Of a stretch of DNA of 64,000 bases, positions 8,705-16,296 are shown one piece after another. The stretch comes from CBDANO01 sp965197665 (GTDB lineage Bacteria > Chloroflexota > Dehalococcoidia > Lucifugimonadales > UBA3495): assembly GCA_965197665.1 (NCBI GenBank), contig CBDANO010000005.1:1426001-1490000 (forward strand). The letters are read 5' to 3'. The position numbers and the translations under genes are program-made. Position 1 is the stretch's first letter. Each line of letters starts with the position of its first letter. The notes under the pieces are model-generated. The model saw only the letters and a list, made by a program, of their open reading frames with translations, had not been told where the DNA came from and made no database searches.

Positions 8705-10749
8705 TATTCCCCTCCGTGGTGGGATGATAGCGGCGTGATATCGACCTCAACCCCATGAACCGCGGTGCTTTCGCCCATGTCCGACTTGTGCCCGGGGTTG
8801 AGGACGTTCACGTTGGCTTGGGTTCTTTCCCGTTTCGGCCACCGGCCTTTATGAGCAAGGGCCACTCCCGGCCTAATCTCCTCGGATAGGCGGAGCTTAA
8901 GCACCAGCTCGCCGGTCTCGTTGGACAACTTGACGTCGCCGCCGTCTTCCAAGCCCAACTCCGCGGCGTCATCCGGGTGCACCGCCACATCCGCCGGGCC
9001 CAGTTGGTCGTTGATCCTGGACTCATTGCCAAAGGAGTCGTTCATCAGCCAGTAGGACGCCGGGGTGAGCAGACGCAACCGAGCGCCCACGGGCCGGGGA
9101 TCGGCCAACGGCCGGGGAACTCGCGGGTGCCCATCCGCTTCGGCTTGGGCGCTGGCGATTTCAATCCTGCCGCTGGGCGTCGGGAATTTTAGGCCCTCGA
9201 ATTGAGGAATCGGGTCGGGGTCTAGAAAGACCGTTCCGGTCTGCTTTAGGGCCTCGAAGCCTTCCTTGAACGAAGTCCCTTCCAGCAAGTGCTCGATCAC
9301 CGACTCGTCGCTCTCGTAAAGCTCCGGTTCCTCATAGCCCATGGCCCGGGACAGGCGGCGAAAGATCTCCTGGTTGGGCAACGACTCGCCAAGGGGTTCC
9401 CGGGCTTTGGCTTGGGGAGCGATGGTCCAATTGAAGTAGGAGGTCATCAGATCATCGAACTCCAAGAAGCTGGCCGCAGGTAGAACGATGTCGGCATAGT
9501 CTACGGTGTCGGTCTGGAACAGGTCGCAAACCACCGTGAACAGGTCCTCCCTTGCCAGCCCTCGGCGAAGACGCTTCTGCTCCGGGTTCGAAGCCGCGGG
9601 ATTGATGTTCCAACAAATCAAGGACCGGATGTCCGAGGGCGGTTCCAAGCGTTGGGCCAAGTCCATGTGGCTAATGTTGCGGGACTCGCCGGTGCGAAGA
9701 TGGGGAGCTACTATGTAATCGTCATCGATGCCCCGCACTCCGCCGTCGAAGTTCAAGTAAAGCAGGCCGGCCCCGGGCTTACCGAAGTTCCCGGTTGCGG
9801 CCGGAAGCATAGCGCAGGCGCGAAAAGCGTTGCCGCCGTAGGCTTGGCGCTGCATCCCCTGCCCCAACCACAGCAGGGACGGGCCGGAACCGTAGATTCG
9901 CGCCGCCTCCTCGATCTGCTCCGCGGGCACTTGGGTCATAGTTTCTCCCCACTGGGGCGTACAACCCTCGAGAACGGGCTCGATTTCTTCCCAGCCGATA
10001 ACGTGGTCGGATATGAAACCCCGGTCGATCATGCCGTCCCGCCGCAGCACGTGGAGCAGGGCGAAGGCTAGAGCGGCGTCGCTCCCCGGAAATAGCTGAA
10101 GGTGAAGGTCGGCCGCTTTGGCGGTGGGGTGCCGGACCGGATCTATGACTATCTTCGTGCCCGGAGACTCGGGCAGCCAGTGCTTGTGGGCATGGGGGGC
10201 CGAGTGCGACGGATTCGCTCCCCAGACCACGACGCAATTGCTGTCCTTGGCGGTCCGGGGGTCGAAGCCGATTAGTGACGTGCCAATGGTATAGTTCAGG
10301 GCAACGTGTCCGGCCATGTTGCAAATCGTGTCCGGCTCGACCTCCACGGCTCCCAGCCGGTTGAAGAACCGGAGGGGGAATGACATGGCGAGCCGGGAGA
10401 TAGTCCCCGTGTAGTGGCAAGTAACGATGGCCTCCGGGCCGTCCCTTGCCGCGATTTCCTTGAGCCGCCCCGCCGTGGTCTCAATCGCTTCATCCCACGA
10501 TATTGGCCGAAAGCGGCCCTCTCCCTTGGCCCCCGCTCGTTTCAGCGGCGCTGTGAGCCGTTCCTCCGGGTCCTGGAGCGTGCCGTTGTAAGCAATGGCG
10601 CACTTGCCGCACAGAGCGCCGCGGTTAATAGGATTGTTACGGTCGCCCCGGACCGAAACAATCTCGCCGTTGCGCTTGGTCACCGCGATACCGCAAGCAT
10701 CGTAGCAGTCCCGCGGGCAGGTCGTCAGAACGATTTCTTCGCCGTCCAT
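8704..10749 (-). CDS. molybdopterin-dependent oxidoreductase with N-terminal 4Fe-4S site
   Basis: A 681-residue member of the DMSO-reductase superfamily. The N-terminus has CPRDCYDAC followed by GALCGKC, a 4Fe-4S cluster of the CxxxCxxxC...C form. The central region contains cofactor-binding blocks (GANPSHSAPH, GLGQGMQRQ-like LWLGQGMQRQAYGG, WNINPAASNP) and the C-terminal molydopterin dinucleotide-binding domain (PADVAVHPDDAAELGLEDG). A cysteine in ICNMAGH may be the metal ligand. No twin-arginine signal is seen, so it should be cytoplasmic. No electron-transfer subunit is adjacent. The GTG at 10755 abuts the GGAGG, so the ATG at 10749 with a six-base spacer is the better start. Substrate unknown. 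Confidence 0.88.
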   Translation of the reverse strand: MDGEEIVLTTCPRDCYDACGIAVTKRNGEIVSVRGDRNNPINRGALCGKCAIAYNGTLQDPEERLTAPLKRAGAKGEGRFRPISWDEAIETTAGRLKEIAARDGPEAIVTCHYTGTISRLAMSFPLRFFNRLGAVEVEPDTICNMAGHVALNYTIGTSLIGFDPRTAKDSNCVVVWGANPSHSAPHAHKHWLPESPGTKIVIDPVRHPTAKAADLHLQLFPGSDAALAFALLHVLRRDGMIDRGFISDHVIGWEEIEPVLEGCTPQWGETMTQVPAEQIEEAARIYGSGPSLLWLGQGMQRQAYGGNAFRACAMLPAATGNFGKPGAGLLYLNFDGGVRGIDDDYIVAPHLRTGESRNISHMDLAQRLEPPSDIRSLICWNINPAASNPEQKRLRRGLAREDLFTVVCDLFQTDTVDYADIVLPAASFLEFDDLMTSYFNWTIAPQAKAREPLGESLPNQEIFRRLSRAMGYEEPELYESDESVIEHLLEGTSFKEGFEALKQTGTVFLDPDPIPQFEGLKFPTPSGRIEIASAQAEADGHPRVPRPLADPRPVGARLRLLTPASYWLMNDSFGNESRINDQLGPADVAVHPDDAAELGLEDGGDVKLSNETGELVLKLRLSEEIRPGVALAHKGRWPKRERTQANVNVLNPGHKSDMGESTAVHGVEVDITPLSSHHGGE

Positions 10750-10832
10750 CGTCACCCTCCAATCCGCTTAATCCGGTCTTCCTTCCACACTGTCAAGGGG
10801 AAATGCCATTGCTATCATATAGCAATTCCCCA

Positions 10833-10940
10833 CGCCGGGTGAAACCGGCGCCGCAAGCGATGAAACGGTATTCCCCAGAGAACCACACCAAAACGTAGGG
10901 GCCGGGTGAAACCGGCCCCCCAAAGATTGAAACGGTATTT
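10833..10940. repeat. two copies of a CCGGGTGAAACCGG palindromic repeat
   Basis: Two related units, 10833-10875 and 10898-10940, each hold a near-palindrome (CGCCGGGTGAAACCGGCG; GGGGCC...GGCCCC around the same core) followed within about 10 bases by GAAACGGTATT. The same palindrome in a perfect form, GGCCGGTTTGAAACCGGCC, occurs at 39266-39286 and 47899-47917. This is a dispersed REP-like family. With two units only, it is not a CRISPR. Confidence 0.75.
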
Positions 10941-11011
10941 TCTGACCAATTCCCAGGCTATGAAATCAACCGGTCCGAGAACAATCTGGCCAGGGTAGAT
11001 CTCATCCTGGT

Positions 11012-11833
11012 CTATTCCGGCCCCATCAGGCGCAAGGAATAAGCGTCCGACGCCATGATCGCCGGGACCCTTCCAGGGAGGGTCGAGAAGTCCTCAGTCT
11101 GGGCCGGGATGACCCGGCCGCTCAGGCTCCCCGAAGCGTCGCCGGCCAAGAAAACCGCCAACTCCGCCGCCCGGTCCATGGACGCTCCTCCGCCGCTGGT
11201 GACTCGCCGGCCGTACTCGAACAGTTCTTGATCACCAACCGCCCGGGCGGCGTCCCGGGTTTCTTCCCACATCCGGGTATCGATTGACCCCGGACTCAGG
11301 GCGTTCACCTGGATATTCTTGCCCCTCAACTCGGCGGCGAGGGTTTCGGTAATGTCGGCCACCGCTATCTTGGACGCTCCGTAGGCCGAAACGTTGCGGC
11401 CCCTGCCGCCGTAGACGTTGATAATCTTTCCCCGGTTATTGGATACCATTATCGGCAGCGCCGCCCGGCAGCAAAGAAAAACGCCGACCACGTTTACCAA
11501 TATGGTGTTCGACCAGTAAGACGCATCATTGTCCTGCAAAGGGCCTACCGGACCGCCAAGCCCGGCGTTATTTACCAGGATGTCTATGGTGGAAAACGAC
11601 GCTAGAGTCCGGCGCACCATCTCTTCCACCTGGGATTGGTCGGTCACGTCGGTAGGCACGACGCACGTAGCCGCGCCCAACGCCTCTACTTGCCGCGCCG
11701 TTTCCTCCAACTCACTCCGAGTCCGGGCTGCCAGCGCCACCCGCGCGCCTTCCCTGGCGTAGGCGAGAGCAATGGCGCGGCCAATGCCTCGGCCCGCGCC
11801 GGTAATCAACACTACTCGGTCCTGCAACCGCAT
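11012..11833 (-). CDS. short-chain dehydrogenase/reductase (SDR)
   Basis: A 273-residue classical SDR. The cofactor turn TGAGRGIG (residues 11-18), the NNAG motif in ILVNNAGLGG, and the active-site YxxxK in SAYGASK are all present, followed by VNALSPGSIDTRM. It therefore looks catalytically competent, using NAD(P)H on a carbonyl or alcohol as in 3-ketoacyl reductases. The C-terminal 40 residues (TEDFSTLPGRVPAIMASDAYS) are longer than usual and may cover the active site or help oligomerise. The gene stands alone, with repeats on one side and a repeat-rich gap on the other. It is the only one of the window's three SDRs that keeps the Tyr and Lys. Confidence 0.9.
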   Translation of the reverse strand: MRLQDRVVLITGAGRGIGRAIALAYAREGARVALAARTRSELEETARQVEALGAATCVVPTDVTDQSQVEEMVRRTLASFSTIDILVNNAGLGGPVGPLQDNDASYWSNTILVNVVGVFLCCRAALPIMVSNNRGKIINVYGGRGRNVSAYGASKIAVADITETLAAELRGKNIQVNALSPGSIDTRMWEETRDAARAVGDQELFEYGRRVTSGGGASMDRAAELAVFLAGDASGSLSGRVIPAQTEDFSTLPGRVPAIMASDAYSLRLMGPE

Positions 11834-12068
11834 CCGTCCGTCTCCAAGTCAGCAATCCGGCTATTGCCCTTATAATACCATGCCCCAGGAAGACCTACGG
11901 CATAGCGCGGCGAGGGTGCTCGCGGCAAAAAACACCTGCGTCCGGGGCAGGCAGCAAGGATAATTACACACCGGCAATATTACGGATTGACACCGGGCCG
12001 CGTAACTGTTCCCGTTTAGGGGGGCCCATAGGCTTTCTGACCCCTGGAGGCCGGCCCGTCAAACACGG

Positions 12069-12115
12069 AACCACTCGGCGGGAACCGAACTCACCCACCA
12101 ACGCTGAACAGTGTA
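12069..12115 (+). repeat. dispersed ~48-bp repeat, copy A
   Basis: This block starts CACTCGGCGGGAACCGA (12072-12088) and ends CAACGCTGAACAGT (12099-12112). Clear relatives lie on the other strand at 17820-17867 and 58137-58183, and a half copy at 12275-12298. The 17-base 5' part matches 58165-58181 exactly in reverse complement. Confidence 0.75.
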
Positions 12116-12157
12116 AGAGTTCACAGTTGGGGGTTATGTCGGCATTCCGAGCCCGTC

Positions 12158-12260
12158 ACTCCGGCCTTCGCCGGAGTCCAGGAAGTCCTCGGTAGGGACC
12201 AGCTAGGGATTCAAAGTTTTCAGCGGCTTGGTTTTCCTGGGTCCCGGCGTGCGCCGGGAC
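12158..12260. repeat. BIME-like pair of short hairpins
   Basis: Two hairpins with 8-bp stems and 4-base loops: ACTCCGGC/GCCGGAGT (12158-12177) and GTCCCGGC/GCCGGGAC (12241-12260), in opposite orientation (GTCACTCCGG ... CCGGGACGAC). This is the layout of bacterial interspersed mosaic elements. It sits between copy A and the half copy of the 48-bp repeat, suggesting one composite element. Confidence 0.65.
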
Positions 12261-12274
12261 GACGGAAGTGAGTC

Positions 12275-12298
12275 ACTCCTCAACGCCGAACAGTTACC
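12275..12298 (+). repeat. dispersed ~48-bp repeat, partial copy
   Basis: The sequence CTCAACGCCGAACAGTTACC repeats the 3' half of copy A (CAACGCTGAACAGT at 12099) with one mismatch in 14 bases. Confidence 0.6.
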
Positions 12299-12302
12299 TG
12301 TG

Positions 12303-12332
12303 TTGACCCCGGTTAGACGCTTATGGGATAAT
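12303..12332 (+). promoter_or_regulatory. ssrA promoter
   Basis: TTGACC (12303-12308) and GATAAT (12327-12332) are separated by 18 bases, close to the housekeeping sigma consensus. The tmRNA 5' end lies 14 bases beyond the -10 element, leaving room for a short leader removed by RNase P. Confidence 0.7.
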
Positions 12333-12346
12333 TAACGTACACGCAA

Positions 12347-12700
12347 GGGGACGCGCGGGCTCGACAGGAGCGTCTCGCGGCGGATCGCAAGCCGAGGCGC
12401 CACCCACCTCGTTAAACCGGTGGCAACCATCAACTGGCGAACGTGAATTCGCTCTAGCCGTCTAAACGCGGCTACGTCCGCTCACCGTTAGGCCCGGAGA
12501 CGGGGATGCGGGCGCCAAAAGTCCGGGATGCGGCTGCTTCAATGCCGATAAGAGGTAGCCAAAGTTCAATCGGCTGGCGCTTCGGAGATTCGGCCGGTGG
12601 AAGCCCCGGGGCGCGAGAAACAAAACACCGGACAAGCTTGTAGCATATCCGGCCAAGGGTTCTTCTGGACGGGGAGTTCGACTCTCCCCCGTCTCCACCA
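12347..12700 (+). ncRNA. ssrA: transfer-messenger RNA (tmRNA)
   Basis: A 354-base tmRNA that rescues stalled ribosomes. The tRNA-like ends pair: 5' GGGGACG with 3' CGTCTCC, then ACCA; the T arm reads GGGGAG-TTCGACT-CTCCCC. The 5' segment GGGCTCGACAGGAG is typical. The open frame at 12436-12465 reads GGC GAA CGT GAA TTC GCT CTA GCC GTC TAA, a tag GEREFALAV with resume codon GGC. The tag starts with Gly-Glu-Arg-Glu, like the Dehalococcoides tag as I recall it, and ends ALAV rather than the common ALAA. It has its own promoter and terminator. Confidence 0.95.
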
Positions 12701-12714
12701 AGAAACAAGATTCG

Positions 12715-12755
12715 GCCGCCTCCGACTTCTACTGAGCGGAGGCGGCTTGTTTATT
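12715..12755. terminator. ssrA intrinsic terminator
   Basis: Stem GCCGCCTCCG (12715-12724) pairs with CGGAGGCGGC (12737-12746) around a 12-base loop, followed by TTGTTTATT. The opposite strand also ends in a T-rich run, so it can serve the minus-strand SDR that ends at 12760. Confidence 0.85.
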
Positions 12756-12759
12756 GAGG

Positions 12760-13557
12760 CTAGATATCCATGACGGCCTTGCGTTGGGCGCCGTCCATGG
12801 CTATGGAGGCCCCGGTTACGAAGGTGGCCCGTTCCGAGGCTAGGAAAACCACCATGTCGGCGACCTCTTCGCTAGTGCACAACCGCCCCATGGGGATACT
12901 CCGAATGGCCCGCTCTTGGGCCTCGTCCTCGCTGATCCGCTTCTCCCTCGCCATGGTTTCCACTAAGCCCCGCCACCGGTCGGTGTCCACGGGGCCGGGG
13001 TTGACGGCATTCACGGTGATCCCGAAAGGGGCCAGTTCCTCGGCGATGGCCAGGGTGAAGTTGATCCCGGCCGCGTTGGCCGCTCCGGGGGTAACCTCGA
13101 AATAGATGGGCTTGGTCCCGTCGTTGCCGATCACGTTCACCACCCGGCCCCAACGGCCCTCTTTCATGTGGGGTACGGCGTACCTGATAGTCCTAACGTA
13201 GCCCATGAACTTGAGATTGAGACTCTGCATCCAGTGATCGTCGGTCAAGTTTTGGTGGCTTCCTCCCGGTGAGCCGCCGGCGTTGTTCACCAAAATGTCC
13301 AAGCGTCCGAAGTTCCGGAAGGCGGTCTCGACAAAACGCCGGGCATCCTCGTCTTTGGCCATGTCGGCCGCCACCGGAAGCACTTCCCCCTCGGTCTCTC
13401 CAGCGATCTCCTCGGCGGCTTGCTGCAACGCCTCCCGGCCGCGGGCGCAGATAGCGACCTTGGCCCCTTCTCTGGCCAAGGCCAACGCGGAAGCTCTCCC
13501 GATTCCCTTGCTTCCGCCCGTAACCAACGCGACTCGACCGGCCAACCCTAGCTCCAT
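12760..13557 (-). CDS. SDR-family protein lacking the catalytic Tyr and Lys
   Basis: A 265-residue Rossmann protein of the SDR family. The cofactor motif TGGSKGIG (residues 14-21) and ILVNNAGG are intact. Where classical members have Ser and YxxxK, this one reads VIGNDGTKPIYFEV then PGAAN, so Tyr becomes Pro and Lys becomes Asn. I recall SDR relatives with GAANAA-type segments, so this is probably a subfamily trait, not decay. The C-terminal FVTGASIAMDGAQ block is normal. It is the last gene of the minus-strand amidohydrolase/LLM run, 67 bp from the amidohydrolase. It may bind a ligand or use another residue for catalysis. Confidence 0.85.
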   Translation of the reverse strand: MELGLAGRVALVTGGSKGIGRASALALAREGAKVAICARGREALQQAAEEIAGETEGEVLPVAADMAKDEDARRFVETAFRNFGRLDILVNNAGGSPGGSHQNLTDDHWMQSLNLKFMGYVRTIRYAVPHMKEGRWGRVVNVIGNDGTKPIYFEVTPGAANAAGINFTLAIAEELAPFGITVNAVNPGPVDTDRWRGLVETMAREKRISEDEAQERAIRSIPMGRLCTSEEVADMVVFLASERATFVTGASIAMDGAQRKAVMDI

Positions 13558-13624
13558 CAGATATCCTCCGCGCCCTCGGGCGCCGGCCGGTCGCCGCCAT
13601 ACATTGGAAGCATCTGGGGAAGCA

Positions 13625-14941
13625 TCAGGCGCCTACCACGATCCGGCCGGATTTGACGACCTGGGAGATGCTGTGAACGTTCCGGATGTCCCGCAGGGGG
13701 TCCTCATTCAGAATCACCATGTCGGCCAGCTTCCCCTTCTCCACAGTCCCCAGATCGTTTTGCTGGCCGAGCAACTCGGCCGCCTGCCCGGTGGCCGCAA
13801 CCAGCGCCTCCATAGGCGTCAGTCCACTGGCAGCCAGGAGCCGGAGTTCCTCGTGGAGGCCGGCGCCCGGTACGCAGAAGGGCATGCCCACGTCGGTGCC
13901 GGCGGCAATCTTCAACCCCCCTCGCCGGGCCCGCCCGACGAACTCCATCTGCCGCTCCAACTCCACCTTGCCTTGCCGGAAGTCCTCCTCGGTGAAGTCG
14001 AAGGGTACGGCGAAGCGTCTCCACTCGTCCGGCAGCTCCTCGGGCAACGTTTCCTGTCCCGGAGGATTCACCACCGCGGACTCGTCGCCGCGCAGGATGC
14101 TCTGCGACAGGGTCAGCGTGGGAGTCATGATCACCCCCCGCTCCGTCATAAGCTCGATGAGCCGGCCCGCGCTCTCGGAGGCGGGATCGACAAACCGCCA
14201 CGCCATCCAGGACACCAAGGGGTCCCAAGTCCGAGCACGCAGTCCCCGGAACGCCTCCCGGTCAGCTTCGGCCACCAGCTCGGGGCCCACGCGCACGTGC
14301 TCAAGGGAGTCCACGCCTATTCGTACCGCCTCCTCCACCGTGGTTTGGTGGCCGACGTGGGCGGTCACCCGCACCCCTCTGGAGTGCGCCTCCTCGACTA
14401 TAGCTTGCAACACCTCGGGTTTTAGCTCTACATACGCTTTGAGGAAGTCTACTCCTTCATCAATGAGCCGGGCCACGGCTTCCCGCGCTGCCGCCGGCTC
14501 GCCCACCTGCCGGATCCAGTGCCAGGGCGACGGCGGGACTCCATCCAGGATCGGCCCCGCTCCAAACCACCGAGGCCAACCCGGTTGCCCCTGCTTGAAG
14601 GGTTCCACCAGCGTCGGGTCGTAACCGCCCGTATCTCTCACTGTCGTGACGCCGTATTCGATAAACTGGCGCATCAAGTGATCGCAGACCGCCAGCGGGT
14701 CCTCGATCTTGTAAACGGTGTTGTCCACCAGTCCGCCCATGTGCACGTGGCAATCGATCATGCCCGGTATCACCGTCTTCCCGGAGATGTCGATCACTCG
14801 CGCTCCCTCCGGAAGGCCGAACTCTCCTTCCCGGGAAACATTGACGATGCGGTCATTGTTAACGGTAATCACCGTTTCGGGAATCGGAGGTCTGCCAGTA
14901 CCGTTGATTAAGGTCCCGCCGACAAATGTTGTGATTGCCAT
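13625..14941 (-). CDS. amidohydrolase (imidazolonepropionase/prolidase-like), paralogue 1
   Basis: A 438-residue two-domain metal-dependent amidohydrolase. The N-terminal beta-sandwich carries VGGTLINGTGR; the first metal motif is DCHVH (His65, His67). Further ligands are the likely carbamylated lysine in FLKAYVE, the histidines in VTAHVGH and SLEHVRVG, and the aspartate in AAGTDVGMPF. The C-terminal sandwich returns with GKLADMVILNEDP. The start at 14941 has AAGGTGG six bases upstream; the longer frame adds 19 unsupported residues. It is strikingly similar to the protein at 16297-17625, with an LLM gene between them, so the pair arose by duplication. Substrates in this group include dipeptides, carbamates and cyclic amides. 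Confidence 0.9.
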   Translation of the reverse strand: MAITTFVGGTLINGTGRPPIPETVITVNNDRIVNVSREGEFGLPEGARVIDISGKTVIPGMIDCHVHMGGLVDNTVYKIEDPLAVCDHLMRQFIEYGVTTVRDTGGYDPTLVEPFKQGQPGWPRWFGAGPILDGVPPSPWHWIRQVGEPAAAREAVARLIDEGVDFLKAYVELKPEVLQAIVEEAHSRGVRVTAHVGHQTTVEEAVRIGVDSLEHVRVGPELVAEADREAFRGLRARTWDPLVSWMAWRFVDPASESAGRLIELMTERGVIMTPTLTLSQSILRGDESAVVNPPGQETLPEELPDEWRRFAVPFDFTEEDFRQGKVELERQMEFVGRARRGGLKIAAGTDVGMPFCVPGAGLHEELRLLAASGLTPMEALVAATGQAAELLGQQNDLGTVEKGKLADMVILNEDPLRDIRNVHSISQVVKSGRIVVGA

Positions 14942-15093
14942 CTGCTGCCACCTTATTAGAAATTGCTTGAACAAGCGGCCGAGGAGGCCTGATTTCATAT
15001 GTTGGCCCGGTGCGGTTTTGCGCCTTGTTCAGACTATTCCTTAATTTAGTCCAACTTCTACCGGCCCCTCTTTCGTGCCGAAACCGGGCTTTC

Positions 15094-16080
15094 CTACAAG
15101 AAGTGGGGCAGCACTTCCTCAACGCACCGCCGGAGCTGGCCCTGCTGGTCCCAAGAAGGAATCCGCAGCAAGATATCGGTGGCGCCGGCGTCCACGTAGG
15201 CTTGGATCTGCTCAATGCACCGCTCGGGCGTTCCCAGGGCCACCCAGGTTTCCACGAAGTCTCGATTGAAGTCCACGGAGTAATACTGGTCCAAGTACTT
15301 CTTGGCCTCCTGGAAGGCGGCCTCTTGGTCCTGGTTGATGTTGACGTTGTAGTACACCGAGCAGGGCAAGTCGTCGAAGCTGCGGTCATAGTCGCCGGCG
15401 TACTCCAAAATCCGGCGGCGGAGCTCGGCAAACTGGTCGGGCGGATTGGCGGTAGTCATGAAGCCGTCGCCGAGCCGGGCCACCCGGCGCAGCGAGCGTT
15501 CGATGATGTGAGGCTTGCTGGTGGTCAGCCGCGGGTTGCTGACCACCCATATGGGCGGCGGGTCCTGTACGGGTTTGGGATCGATGAAGGCGTCCTCCAG
15601 TTGGTGGAATTGCCCCTCGAAGGTGACCCGGTCTTCGGTCCAAAGCCGCCGCAGGATTTCAATGTTCTCTTCCATCCGCTGGGCCCGGTCGGACCCCTTG
15701 ATGCCCATGTTTTTGTACTCTACGCGGTGCTCTTGCTCGTTTACGTTGCCGCCCATGCAAGCGCCCAAGATCATGCGGCCGTTGGACAGGGCGTCAAGGC
15801 TGGCCCACTGGTACGCCATGACAATGGGCTCCCGCGACGGGAAGGTAGCCATACAAGCGACGCCGATCTTGACCCGTTGGGTCCTGGCGGCGATGCCCGC
15901 CATTAGAGTGATCGATTCCATCCTCGGTTTGGCCATGATGGAGTCCCCGACCCATACGTGGTCGAAGACGCCGGAGGCTTCGGCCGACTCGGCCATTTCC
16001 AGTATCTCATCCGGTTGGGTCAGGCCGAGAAGGACGCCCCGGTTGGACAAAGTCAGTCCGAACTTAACTTTTTGAGCCAT
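15094..16080 (-). CDS. LLM class flavin-dependent oxidoreductase
   Basis: A 328-residue luciferase-fold oxidoreductase, shorter and distinct from the 413-418 residue pair at 5101 and 18117. It opens with VKFGLTLSNRG, has DHVWVGDSIMAKPR for the cofactor-side loop, VKIGVACMATFPSREPIVMAYQWASLD, and SNGRMILGACMGG, the usual phosphate-binding region. This size class includes F420- and FMN-dependent enzymes. It lies between two paralogous amidohydrolases on the same strand (152 and 216 bp gaps), so the order amidohydrolase, LLM, amidohydrolase, SDR suggests a shared pathway: a ring or N-substituent is oxidised and the product amide or lactone hydrolysed. The ATG is at a family-typical position. Confidence 0.9.
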   Translation of the reverse strand: MAQKVKFGLTLSNRGVLLGLTQPDEILEMAESAEASGVFDHVWVGDSIMAKPRMESITLMAGIAARTQRVKIGVACMATFPSREPIVMAYQWASLDALSNGRMILGACMGGNVNEQEHRVEYKNMGIKGSDRAQRMEENIEILRRLWTEDRVTFEGQFHQLEDAFIDPKPVQDPPPIWVVSNPRLTTSKPHIIERSLRRVARLGDGFMTTANPPDQFAELRRRILEYAGDYDRSFDDLPCSVYYNVNINQDQEAAFQEAKKYLDQYYSVDFNRDFVETWVALGTPERCIEQIQAYVDAGATDILLRIPSWDQQGQLRRCVEEVLPHFL

Positions 16081-16296
16081 AGAGCCTCACTTTACAATTC
16101 GCTGCCTGAACGGCCGGCCTCGCCGGGGAGTCCGGACCCGCGGGGCTTTCCGGATTCCCGCGAACGCGGAAATGCCGTTTTTGCCGCTTTCATGCCAATG
16201 ACGGTTACGCAAACATCCCATCGAGGGAGAGGAAGCCCTAAGGCAACGTCTTGGCAAATATCATCTCAGGCACCCGCCTCTCCGGCGGTCAGGCAG

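Noticed and set aside
10833..10940. Two repeat units with GAAAC, considered as a CRISPR remnant
   Set aside because: Only two units, each palindromic, with no uniform spacer pattern and no cas genes. The palindrome recurs elsewhere as a dispersed repeat.
15010..15906. Long plus-strand open frame (298 codons) opposite the LLM gene
   Set aside because: It is a shadow of the LLM coding strand in high-G+C DNA; the LLM protein has clear family motifs and this one has none.
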